This document shows, in pieces, positions 54,748 through 64,000 of a DNA stretch of 64,000 nucleotides. The stretch's first letter is position 1. Each line of letters opens with the position of its first letter. The notes under the pieces are model-generated. The model worked only from the letters and a program-made list of their open reading frames with translations, was not told the DNA's origin and did not search any database. A program made the translations under genes and the position numbers. The DNA comes from Agarophyton chilense (lineage: Eukaryota > Rhodophyta > Florideophyceae > Gracilariales > Gracilariaceae), in assembly GCA_030374765.1 (NCBI GenBank), contig JARGXX010000106.1, positions 62,001-126,000 on the forward strand, read 5' to 3'.

Positions 54748-55285
54748 TTAGCTTAAGATGAATCGAGTTATCTGATCGCGAGCTGCCTGTAGAGCTTGCT
54801 ATAAAATTTGTTCACCAAGGAAAACTGGAGATATAAAGCTTCGGCTTTGTTGCCCGACTTGGGCCGCTAATTCAGCCGGCTCGCACTCCATAATAACGCC
54901 TTCTTGATCTACAAGTTCATTTACCACCAATACAACAGTCTTCAAATTTTGCAACACTGCTTCCTCATGCGCTTTTTCACGCATCTTCGTATTCGGAGTT
55001 TCGTCCAAAGACTGAAGTACTTCCGCCATGATTAGTTCATTTTCAAGACTAACATCGACAACAAACATGAGAAGATCATCTGATTTCTTGTCGGCAAGGA
55101 AAAAGTTCTTAAACTCCATAACATCGACACAGTCCGGAATGTCTTCCATCCATTGAGTCTTTTTCGGAAGGCTTATTTCAAATTCGCACTGCGGTTCTTG
55201 ATCTTCTTATTGTATCCGATTGCAGAAGAGAAAACAGATTCGCTTCTTTTCGTGATTACTTATAATAACGCCCTTTGAAGAGTAG
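54748..55285 (-). pseudogene. COPZ: Coatomer subunit zeta (COPZ), right copy
   Basis: On the minus strand the clean frame 55149-54799 gives VDVSLENELIMAEVLQSLDE, TVVLVVNELVDQEGVIMECE and AAQVGQQSRSFIS. After a TAG near 54798 the C-terminus QALQAARDQITRFILS and a final TAA (54748-54750) follow, the usual end of coatomer zeta. Upstream, KGVIISNHEKKRICF matches the family start, but a TAA (near 55205) lies between and no start ATG remains. Coatomer zeta is a COPI coat subunit at Golgi membranes. It lies head to head with COG2, about 500 bp apart. This copy is broken in the N-terminal half and near the end; the left copy is broken elsewhere. Confidence 0.8.
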
Positions 55286-55784
55286 CTGCTCCACTCCAGA
55301 AAGCTCTTGCATTGGAGTAGTGTAGCGTGAAGGGGGCGATGAGGACAGCTGTGCGATGAAGAGAGAGAACGAGCAACGGACGAATCTGTAGGTAGCTATA
55401 GTGCTGGACAGTTCCTCCCTTAACTTAGCCGCTTTTTTACAGAACTTTGGTAAAGCCTTGGCAAAAGAAATGATTTTGATGTCAGCAATTATTTGAAAAC
55501 CTTTCCAATTTGTATAAGTGGATTTTATGCACAGTATTACACAAACAATGAAACGAAGAGTAGGATAGCCCTTCGTTGCTTAAAAATGACTGCTGTTTGA
55601 TGTGAGGACCGGGGGTTCTGGTTCGGGACGTATACTGTCAGCTATCATGAGGTGATGGACCAATTCTTTGACTTCGAAAATACCCAAGCACGACCCCTAT
55701 GACAAGGACCACATTCACAACAGAGTTAAGATCACAAGATTTCTGTAATAAGTTCTCAGGTCTGGGACTGCGACATTTCAACTA
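55286..55784. promoter_or_regulatory. Divergent intergenic region between COPZ and COG2
   Basis: This ~500-bp region separates the two divergent genes in the right arm. Its left-arm partner (46060-46628) is recognisable, for example ATACTGTCAGCTATCATGAG at 55629-55648 against the inverted copy near 46192-46211. A shared bidirectional promoter is possible but not shown by any motif seen. Confidence 0.35.
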
Positions 55785-57921
55785 TTGCATAGGACGAGAA
55801 CAACTCTTTCAAACTCCAAAACCCTTTCGTTCGATCCGAGCGTTTTGTCGTTTGCAGACTTCAACGCGCAGAAGTTCGTCGCTGAGCTTCGCGTACATAT
55901 TCCATTGCGCATTTTTCGCGATGATTTACGAACCCACACCGTTGTTCTGCAATCTCAAATCGTAACTAATCTACAAACAGATTTCCACACTTTTAGCACC
56001 CTTTTCGAAACAATTGATGATGCAAAAGCTATTTGCCTTGCAACAAGTTTGCCTTTGGAAAGACTTCAGGGCACCTGGGAAGAACTCTTCAATGATCTCG
56101 ACGATCATATCAACACACTGGAGAGCACTTTTACCTATCGAATGTATTTGAATGGAAGGAGATCTGCTCAGCAAACGCTTGTCTACGCAAATGAATTACT
56201 GCACAAGTGCGAAAGGCTAATTAATGGATATCGTACATTGAAGGATCGGAATACACAGGAGCCTTTACGCGTCATGGAAAGAATCGCCACGGAAACAGCG
56301 CAACTAAATTTTACGCTGAACAGGGCTGTGAAAGGTGCCTTCCTAAAAAGCTTCACCCTGCGGATCGGCAATGTGCGCAGAAAAGTCAACAGCTGCTTGG
56401 ATGCATGGCTTGGACGATTTATACATTCTGCAGAGCATTCTGAGGCTGATCTTCGAAGGGTTTTCCGTATGTCTGTTTCAGCGGGAATTGCAGGTAAAGC
56501 GGAAGATTTCTTCCGGGGGGAAGTTATTCAACCTTTGACGTCCGCACGGGTGCGGATATCTGTTATGTTATAAAAGGCAGAATCTAGCATGAATCCGACA
56601 GCAGTAAGAGCTGTCCATGCTCTCGCAGCGCTTTACGAAGAAATCATACAATTCCTCGGTGAGAAAGTTTTGCCGGTTGTGAAAATGTGGGAATCAAAAA
56701 GAACGAGTAAAGGGAAAACTTGATTTTGTGGGTAATTAAAGATGACCCCAGATTCAAAGCGCAATTGCAATGAATATGGCGACTGCATTCTCGCCGGAAA
56801 TCCCAGTTTTCTTCCACAAGGGCATTATGGGTGGCAGCCAGATTTACTATGCACTTGAAGCCTCAGTCACAAATGAGGATTTTAAGAATCGAGTGCGGTC
56901 TTCAAGAGCCACTGTCGACTTTTGGAAGCACTGGAACCTTCTGATGTACTTTCAGCTAAGATTCCAAGAGATCACGAGCCGCTTTGATCAAAACCTCAAT
57001 ATGGGCTCTGTATACTGTACAAAATCACCTCTTGAAGTTGGGATTTGGAATAGTTTGACCTCTAAACTGCTATATATAGACTGCTCTCGAGCAACACCAA
57101 GTGCCAGTCTTGTCGCTTGTATAGAAAGATATAGCTTAGAAGATGTGTTCTACACTGCTTTCACACATCGTTTTTTACGACTTTCGCTGCAATTATTAGC
57201 GAGGTAATGCACATGGGTAAGAACAAGACTAGCTGGGAGATGGTCAAATCCAGACGCACTACCTAAAAGCGCAGCTAAAATTTATAAGGATATAACTGCG
57301 TTTTTTAATCGCGTCCCTTTTGAAATTTCTTTCATTGTCCGTTCAAGGGGAGCATTGTTCCCCGGTGAACTTCTTGAAAACATTGAAGCTTCTTTCAATG
57401 TTTCCGTAGGCAGGTTTTTCTCCTTAATTCCAGAGCTTACCATGGGGCGAAGCTGCGTGGAAAACCTCCAGCTATTGCGGGGTATTTTGCCTACCTACCG
57501 AATGTCTTCTAAACACATCCCCACCACGCTCTCCACATTTGTGCCGAAAATATTGAGACCGCTAAAGTCTTTTGTTAAAGAATATGAAACCACTTTTCCA
57601 ATACAGGAACGCGTCGCATCGGCAACTGGTGTCGTTGAACAAACAGCTGATGAATATTGGGAAATGACGTTCGGCCTACTACAGCGGAACAAAAGTCGCG
57701 AAGCAACCCTACGAAGACTAAGTAGCGGCCAAAGTGGCGCTCTCTCTGTAACTAGTTCTAATACGACCGGTGTCATTGAGAAGATATTCACACAGCTGTA
57801 TGTATATGTGCAAAAGTTTGCTGATGATGCCGGTGCCCGTAGAGTGGTCGAACGCAACTCAGTGTCCATTTTCATTCTATGGGAAAATGTACGAAAAGAA
57901 AAAACAATGTCAGGCGATTAG
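55785..57921 (+). pseudogene. COG2: COG2 (conserved oligomeric Golgi complex subunit 2), right copy
   Basis: The N-terminal domain is seen in the open frame 55785-56573: SFADFNAQKFVAELRVHI, FRDDLRTHTVVLQSQIVTNL, SLPLERLQGTWEELFNDLDD and VYANELLHKCERLINGY, with helical coiled-coil character. After a TAA (56571-56573) the same frame continues LAALYEEIIQFLGEKVLPVV. From 56770 another frame carries the C-terminal domain (GSQIYYALEASVTNEDFKNR, FWKHWNLLMYFQLRFQEITS, FLRLSLQLLAR). A TAA at 57205 falls where the left copy has a sense codon (CAC). The frame resumes from 57355 to a final TAG at 57919-57921. COG2 belongs to the Golgi vesicle tethering complex. Length (~710 codons) fits the family. It is interrupted by two stops and one frameshift, so probably a pseudogene unless unseen introns remove them. 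Confidence 0.8.
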
Positions 57922-58480
57922 TCTTATATGAAAGCAGTGCAAAGTCCCGCGTTTTCAGTGAAATCTATACCAGAAATCTATTCATCTTCGTAACTCGTAA
58001 TTGACTACTTAGAACTTGAGCCTGTAATGCTAGGAAGGATGCAAAGCAATTATTCTCGTTCAATGAAGACGAATTCGAGAATCCTTTGCTTGTGAATTGA
58101 CAGAAAAGCTATAAGGTGATTCCCGAACAATGTGCTTTCATGTTCTTTTGTTTGTTTCGTGTAGTTTTGCTGCCCGTGTTCAAAGAAGCAACTTCACGTT
58201 TTATGATTTTTGTCCATTACCATCAAATCAGACGAATTGACAGACACAAATGTGCGAAGGTAACACCCTAACAGACTCACAAAAAGCAAGAATTGTACCT
58301 TAGCTATAATGGGTACAACGATTAGTTTCCCTGGATTGTGAATATGGAGATGCTTTAATGTGGAGCATTTTAAACTGCATTTCTAGAAAAAGCATTAGGA
58401 CATATCAGCCTGAGAGTCGAATCAGGTTTTATTAAAAAAACTGCAATTTTGAATGACATTACCTTGAATCAAGCATAATC
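57922..58480. other. Intergenic sequence of the right arm
   Basis: No supported frame. It aligns in inverted orientation with about 44400-45000. Confidence 0.4.
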
Positions 58481-58682
58481 AGACTACGATTCGGCCACGA
58501 AAAAACCATGATATGCCTTTTTTTCACTGATGCGATTCCAAGATAGTATTGATCGTTGAATGAAGACATTTGGGAGTGATTTGTCGATTGTATTGTGGTG
58601 GACTCGGGTTGTATCACAATCGCGATTGCCATGCATTTTTCCTTGCAGTGCCAACGCAATTACGCAGGACGCCACTTAAGTC

Positions 58683-59020
58683 TTAAGAGATTGAAAACTG
58701 CAATTGCTCTCCTGCCATTTTGGTATAGTACGAACAACAAACTACAAGAAAATAAACGATAATAGTAGAGAACCTCGCAAACCACATATATATTTCTATA
58801 ACAGAAAGCCAGCCCATCCCCATTAGATACATCCTTCGATCTAGACCCGAGGACACGAGCATCTGGCTAAGAACCAGCACTTGACTTCCTATCAGCATCA
58901 AGAATACCAGAATAGCACTTTGAATTCAATACCTATGCCCTGGATTCTCCTCTCATCAAGATTGCCACGAAACTATAAATCTCGTGACCATCGCTACTGC
59001 AGTTGTCTCTGCAACCCTGG
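58683..59020 (-). pseudogene. Right copy of the hydrophobic unknown gene
   Basis: The minus-strand frame 58901-58683 is hydrophobic (MLIGSQVLVLSQMLVSSG, MGMGWLSVIEIYMWFARFST, IIVYFLVVCCSYYTKM). It is preceded near 58960-59020 by DFFSRVAETTAVAMVTRFIV, which is interrupted by stops. Two or three membrane helices are possible. It matches 43890-44350 of the left arm. Family unknown. Confidence 0.4.
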
Positions 59021-59819
59021 AAAAAAAATCTCTGGTCAGCGCACTCAAACTACGGAGCACTTTGTCAAAAGAATACAACCAGAAGTCCTACATGTCGCAG
59101 GTTTGCAACCCTATTGATTGCTCAGTCCCTGCCGAGCTAAATATCTCTGTCAGACTCAAAAAGTTAGTTTCAGTAGTGCTGGCCTGGGAAGGTGGTCGAA
59201 AAGCGGCATTTTAGTAGCAAGACCAGTTTCGAAGCAGAGATTTTCACGCAATGTAAATGGAAGTTCTTCAGACATTCTTCTTTTCCGATTCATGTTTTTC
59301 TTTCCAGAAAAGGCTTTTCTCGTTCATCCCTTTTGTCGAATGCACTGAGTAAGCACGTGGCGCTTTCCATAACTCCCTGCGATAGTGGTTTACTTTGTAC
59401 GAGAAATTGGGATTTGATCTTGTCATAAACGAAGAAGGTTGGCGCTCTATGGTGAGCGTTGCATAATGCTTGGAGTAATCAACTCCATTGTACGTCAGTC
59501 TTTGACACGGGGCATTAATCCAAAACACTCTATCCGCGATCCCGCAATAATCTCAGAGACCAGCCTCTATCAGATCAATTCTGGTATTCTTGATACTTAC
59601 TCTCTTCTGTGTTGATGTATAATGAACTGGGTCTTGCGCCCTACAAAAAAGGCCTTCTTGTTCGCCATCGTTTCGAAAATTTCAGTCCAAGAGAACGGGA
59701 AAAAAGACGGCATTAAACTCGTTTGATATCATGACGCAAAAGTCTTTCCCGCACCTTGCCACGCGTAAGCAAAATCTAAACACCAAGTCTGCACTATTCA
59801 TCTCTTCTTCTTATTCCGA
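59021..59819. other. Decayed sequence with no firm gene; spans the left-arm breakpoint
   Basis: The two parts of the left arm join here at about 59050: 59050-59220 matches 30870-31030, and sequence below 59050 matches from 43870 on. The frame 58984-59214 is a shadow or a decayed piece. An inverted match continues to 59800. Confidence 0.45.
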
Positions 59820-60140
59820 ATGGGACAAATATTCAGCCTAATAGGAAATCCACTTCCAAAATCAGAGGGTCCCGTGCGAGAAAAGGAACATCATAAAGCA
59901 GGTACGAGTCTGTCGACGAGTATAAAATGCGCCACATCGGTTCTAAAGAAAAAGAGTAGAAAACGGAAGGTTTCGCATACATTGCGATTGTTGCCCGTTC
60001 ATCTCTATGATCGACCAGGCAGGACTGTCGAACGAGTGGGCAAAGCCATGATAGAAGAGACTGTTGAAATGTTCTGGCCAGAAATTAACTGTTGGTATGT
60101 AGAATATGAGTTTTTGCCGTGTCTTGGGTGTGGTGAGTAA
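59820..60140 (+). pseudogene. Right copy of a short basic unknown gene
   Basis: A 106-codon open frame from ATG 59820 (MGQIFSLIGNPLPKSEGPVR, TSVLKKKSRKRKVSHTLRLL, LYDRPGRTVERVGKAMIEET) matches the left copy at 29900-30310, which has stops in the same frame. Of the two, this copy is intact through to its TGA/TAA region. It could be a small functional gene or an exon. No family is recognised. Confidence 0.4.
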
Positions 60141-60384
60141 TTTTTCGTTCATCTAACTTCATTGCAGGGTTGATGGAGAAACAATCGCGTACGTAAACAA
60201 AAGATTGGAAACAAAGAATGCTGAAATGCATAACATACAGTTTCAGGATGGTATAAAATAGTGGAGAACGTTAACGAAATTTCGTGTGCTACTGCAAAAA
60301 AGAGATTCAAACAGTGACTTATCGGTTTCTTCATAAAGTTCTCAATTAATACCAATGCAAAATGCTAAACGTGCAACTTTGTAG

Positions 60385-60642
60385 CACGCCACGGAAGGGT
60401 GTAAATCTATCGAGTTTCAATCGTCCGATCATAATCAATATTTGGAGAAATGCAACCCGGACCGGCTGGCAGATAACAGTGAGATATTCTCAAACCGGGA
60501 AACGGCGAAAGAACTTTTCTCATTGAGAGCTGACCCGGGACGCTCACGCTACGGAACGATTGTATGGCACCCGCGAACGGAAAGCCAGAGGGAAATGGAA
60601 GAGTTAGACAAGGACAATGCCACTCGCATTCAAATAGACTGA
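60385..60642 (+). pseudogene. Right copy of an unknown conserved-looking fragment
   Basis: The open frame 60442-60642 reads EKCNPDRLADNSEIFSNRET, AKELFSLRADPGRSRYGTIV and WHPRTESQREMEELDKDN and is preceded by readable sequence from about 60385. The dense charged pattern looks like part of a conserved nuclear or RNA-processing protein, but I cannot name the family. The left copy (29200-29720) is heavily decayed. Confidence 0.4.
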
Positions 60643-60969
60643 GATATTTCTCATTGTTGACGACTATCGTGATCTAGAGCGTCTAGCGCAACCGGAGCCA
60701 CGTAAACTACTGCTGGGCTGAATGCGGGGGTTGCGGGTTTGAGGCTCGGGTGGCTTGGAGTTATACTTCGAATTGCCCTGTTTTGATGTTTTCAAAATAT
60801 GTAGGAGGGGCTTAGTCGTACAAAATTGTGGTTCAAATCCTTTGGGTGAACCAGGCTTGTCAGTCGTTATGAAGTCAACACTGCAATGTCGGGTTAGTCC
60901 CGGCATTTCTTCCTGCCCCATTCGACGAATACCCGATTAAACACCTTTCCAAATGCGTGATGAACAGTA
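60643..60969. other. Intergenic, duplicated
   Basis: No gene. It aligns with about 29180-29380 of the left arm, including the GTCGGGTTAGTCCCGGC near-palindrome (60886-60902). Confidence 0.45.
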
Positions 60970-61500
60970 GTGAAACGGACGATGCGACAGCTACACGAAC
61001 ACTTAACATATCGTACCATGTACGGTACAATGGTACGCATAAGTCTCTCCACGCTTTCGTTGCCTTTGAGTCACCCACTACCCTCGCTGTACGCTTTTAA
61101 TCCGTCGCCACAGGTCTGTTTCGACCCTGCTGCTCCTGATCTTCCGCATACGGATCACACCCACTTCCAACCTTTTCCTCCCCAACAATAGCTGGCATCT
61201 GCACTTAAAAAAAATTCTTCCCCAGAAATTCCTCCTATGCAGCCGTCGCTGCAGCCGCCGCAGTCAGCCTAAGCCCATCATCGGAAGTTATTAATACAAC
61301 AACCTCACTCGGTCAATCTCTGAAACAAGGTATAACACATCATGGCTTGCGCACCGAAGAAGCGCTTAAGCGCGCCCTCGCACTGGATTTTAGATAAGAG
61401 CGGCGAGGTGTGGCCACCCTGCCCGTCTACCGACATAAGTTGCGTGAGTATCTTCCTTTCAACCTTATTCTTCGCAATCTTCTAGAGTATGCGATGAATG
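60970..61500 (+). pseudogene. Right copy of the Pro-rich unknown sequence
   Basis: The plus-strand frame 60970-61191 gives LSLPLSHPLPSLYAFNPSPQ and then FDPAAPDLPHTDHTHFQPFP. Downstream come the Ala/Pro triplet-rich stretch (PPMQPSLQPPQSA) and, in another frame, RTEEALKRALALDF and VATLPVYRHKLREYLPFNLI. The last resembles the block before the helicase core of DEAH RNA helicases, but the expected P-loop does not follow, so that identity is not claimed. Partner of 27880-28420. Confidence 0.3.
61012..61037. repeat. Short inverted repeat
   Basis: CGTACCAT (61012-61019) and ATGGTACG (61030-61037) are reverse complements. The left-arm counterpart has the perfect palindrome GTACCATGGTAC at 29065-29076, so the palindrome differs between the arms. 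Confidence 0.6.
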
Positions 61501-62470
61501 GACGTGAGAATAATGCCGTTATCATGCAGCGTGTCATAACAGTCGACGGCAATCTGCATAGCGAATGACTTTCCCAGCCGGCTATATGGTTTTATGATTA
61601 TGGAGCATACCAATGAGTCCTAGCATTCTGCTGGATATAGTTACCGAGAAGGACCTATCTGTTCCAAAAGTGCCGAATGGTTTGTTTTGTTATAATGTCG
61701 AGTACCTTGGGTGATCCGTACAGAACTAATGCTGCACACTGACTGTGTCAAACAGCTGTACAAAAAAATCTCATCTTTGACAATCTATTTGATTCCCAAA
61801 CAATGAAAATGGTCCACTGCAGATTATTGGTTTTTCTGGAACAGTGTTCTCTAGGGAAGAACCGCTCTACGTATCCCCTGGCCCTGGTAATACTCTGGAG
61901 CTTCAATGAAGCTACAAGATGAGCCTAGGACATCATGCAAACGGAGAAATTGAACTCAGTTACGAGGAAAGACATTGCGAAGCGACTACGATTCTACTGA
62001 AGCATGATCGCGTTTCAATGGTAGGCTGTGTCAAAGGCACCCTTAGAAACATCTCCGAGCACGTCATACCTCATGATGACACTGTCTAGAGTCGATTCAT
62101 TGGGCTCATGACTCGTGTTATGTGTAAGCTTACTGATAACATTTTCGTTGTATCATGCCACACATTCGCTACTCCAGTGCCTTTTGGAAATTATTACGCA
62201 GAACAAACCAACTCGCACCTCACAACTGTGCAATTGGACGAAGAAGATGCACATTTCTCCTCAAAGAAAACACTTTTTGCGTCCTCCACATCCCTTTCGA
62301 AGAGGACGGGTTTCTCATCGTTAGATTCACGACGCCTCTCTTTGTATGCAACTCTTCCGTGCTCAACATCAGACCGCTCACAACCAACGTGCCATTTCAA
62401 TATTCTCTCTCCATTCTTTTCGCCACGCATCGCAAAGCCTATCCCAGTTTTCTTTGGACCAGTGTCCTCG
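61501..62470. other. No firm gene
   Basis: Both strands carry short protein-like pieces, for example SFAMQIAVDCYDTLHDNGII on the minus strand near 61530-61580. All are interrupted. The overlapping plus-strand frames at 62108-62560 are taken as shadows of the downstream minus-strand gene. Confidence 0.3.
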
Positions 62471-63471
62471 TCATCGTTTTTTTTCGGCGGAGGAGTCGGA
62501 ATCAGAGACACAAACAAGCCAGCGTTTCTCCGGATTTTGTTTCAGGTCTCCCATAGATAAAAACTTACGATTTGAAGATACAATCGGCTGGCTATCATCT
62601 TCGAAATCTGCTACAGCAATTCTTCGTTGGCGACCGTGGAACCTCTCCTTCTTATAAAAGCACCGATTCCTTGTTCCCTTGCCTACTGCATCACTCTCAT
62701 CTAAGCGGGACTTGTTTACTTCACTCTCCTCAAAGCTGTAATTGGCGGTACCTCTGTTTACATCATGACGCCCACTTCTTTGATCATACTTGGCAGAAAA
62801 GCTTTCCTTAGGATGCAAGCTTAGTTCATTCTTGTTTACGTTTCTCTGACTCGGGTCCTCGTTACTCACACGTTGCTTCTGGTCTCTCTCTGAACCCTCC
62901 ATCAGATGGTGAGACGATTTCCGTCCTGGCTGATTCCTTGGACGTTGAGCAAGCTTTCTCTTCTTCATCAGTTTCCTCTCCTTTCTGCTATTTCGATGTG
63001 CGACTTCATTGCAGAGTTTCTTGGTGATAGATTTCGTCGCTTCCCAGTCCCCTTCCGTGTAGATCAAAAGTTTGTGCTTTTCATTGACCTCTTCTACAAC
63101 TGCTGTCACAGCCTTGTCGAAAACCGAGGGACTGGTTACTTTCCTGATGTCACGAAAGCTTCTTCGTCCTACGTGCGGTGAAATATGTTTTTCAAGCGAA
63201 GCTCACGGCCCACAGTTCTTAAGACAGTCACTGAGTACTTGTTGGGAGTCTTGAACGAAAACTCGACTCGATGAGTCTAATTCTCCTTCAGGGCTTCGTT
63301 ATGTTGTTCAATTGCTTTGCTTGTCTCTGTTCCAACGTTGAACAAGCTCGTATTTTTGGTCGACATTCGTGAACCAGGCGGGGGAATCACCACCTTGTTC
63401 CCTATCATAACCATGTTGTATAGCGATATGTTCAGTGAGTTATGAACTACAATGAGTTCGGAAGGTAGCAT
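62471..63471 (-). pseudogene. Right copy of the Lys/Arg-rich unknown gene
   Basis: The minus-strand frame 63109-62471 (212 codons) is intact: LLIYTEGDWEATKSITKKLC, a strongly basic stretch (KERKLMKKRKLAQRPRNQPG), then polar sequence ending VCVSDSDSSAEKKR and a stop. The 5' part lies in the frame 63471-63277 (NVGTETSKAIEQHNEAL) and an intermediate frame (YSVTVLRTVGRELRLKN). At least two shifts or small introns are therefore needed to join it. Its left-arm partner at 25430-26540 is broken at other points. The composition suggests a nuclear or nucleolar protein; the family is unknown. Confidence 0.45.
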
Positions 63472-64000
63472 TTGGTATTTCCCAAACGTTGGAACGGATT
63501 TATGACGTCTTCTGGGTGAAACGAGAGAATGCAGGCTCGTTCTTCTGCTCGGAGCATAACTAAAGCCTTGAACTCTCAGTCGTTTTGACTCCGCGGAAAA
63601 AAAGAAAGGTATCGAAGAGAAAATTCCCGCGTAACGAGCGGATGGGGTTGATGCGCAACTTCCTCGACGTGTGACGTGACCACATCGTGATTCATATCAC
63701 TCTGACTGCAGTTTAAAATTGTTCTTCACTATATTGGTACATAGTCGCCAAGGTAAAGCTGTTTTTTGTCTCCAACCTTGTTTGAAGGCCTTTCTGATGA
63801 CTCAATGAGCCATATAATATGTGGGTGAAATGTAAAAGAGGCAGATTCTGTCACGCAGTGGTGTAATACCTGCTCCACTCAACTATCTTCATATATGTAC
63901 CTGAAACCTTTGAAACGAAAACATGTGTTCCTCCACAACTCCCGTTAATTCTTCATGTCTCCAAGAGTGTTGAGTGAAAGTGTCCTGCACTATTCTAGCC
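63472..64000. other. No supported gene
   Basis: Only short frames, beyond the outer end of the inverted duplication. Confidence 0.4.

Larger units (their letters stand above)
54700..63470 (-). repeat. Right arm of the large inverted duplication
   Basis: Inverted partner of 43870-47170 plus 25500-31030. The order of all matched blocks is kept: COPZ, COG2, hydrophobic unknown, three unknown genes, Lys/Arg-rich unknown. The arm is about 8.8 kb and the two left pieces together about 8.8 kb. The spacer between the inner ends is about 7.5 kb (47170-54700). Confidence 0.85.

Noticed and set aside
61400-61470. DEAH-box RNA helicase
   Set aside because: A short ATLPVYRHKLRE stretch resembles the block before the helicase core, but no P-loop or DEAH motif follows.
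1838-63470. Repeat-induced point mutation (fungal RIP) as cause of the decay
   Set aside because: Differences between duplicated copies include many transversions and indels, not a CpA-to-TpA excess as judged by eye on the COG2 and COPZ pairs.
1-64000. CRISPR arrays, prophage, bacterial operons, rRNA genes
   Set aside because: No regularly spaced short repeats, no phage structural genes, no rRNA-like conserved sequence. All repeats are explained by retroelements, the inverted duplication or local tandem events.

Overview
This window is eukaryotic nuclear DNA. It holds LTR retrotransposon relics, two subunits of Golgi/COPI trafficking machinery (COG2 and coatomer zeta, both without visible introns), one canonical short intron, and no bacterial operons or ribosome-binding sites. 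The organism cannot be named from the sequence. An intron-poor, retrotransposon-rich microbial eukaryote or alga (a red alga is one guess) would fit. Almost every recognisable gene is decayed by stop codons, frameshifts or deletions, so the window reads as a gene and transposon graveyard.

Layout. (1) 1-1837, + strand: a decayed Ty1/Copia element (Gag knuckle, integrase C-terminus, reverse transcriptase N-terminus). (2) 1838-23067: a tandem Ty3/Gypsy chromovirus array on the minus strand with three LTRs (short LTR 1838-2280, long LTR 11533-12536, short LTR 22624-23067) and two internal regions, A and B. Each reads gag, protease, RT, RNase H, integrase, chromodomain from right to left. Each also carries a convergent plus-strand reading frame ('ORFX') facing the end of pol and followed by an AATAAA. 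Region B has an extra plus-strand Gag-like frame between the long LTR and ORFX. (3) 23068-25500: decayed host-like frames. (4) 25500-31030 and 43870-47170: the left arm of a large inverted duplication. (5) 31030-43870: material present only in the left arm. It contains a truncated third chromovirus (1004-bp LTR plus gag, 31327-34140), a repeated intron-like array on the minus strand (34755-35700) and several decayed plus-strand genes. (6) 47170-54700: the spacer of the inverted duplication, with the best-preserved ORF of the window (279 codons, 52632-53471 minus). (7) 54700-63470: the right arm, with head-to-head coatomer zeta (minus) and COG2 (plus) pseudogenes and several unrecognised genes that have partners in the left arm.

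How it fits together. Gag, protease, RT/RNase H and integrase/chromodomain would together make a self-replicating chromovirus, but both copies have lost catalytic residues (different ones in A and B) and carry many stops. The most unusual features are the conserved antisense ORFX with its own polyadenylation signal, the roughly 8.8-kb inverted duplication in which both coatomer-zeta and both COG2 copies are broken at different places, and the dimeric tandem array of intron-like units. Gene calls outside the retroelements, COG2 and coatomer zeta are descriptive only.
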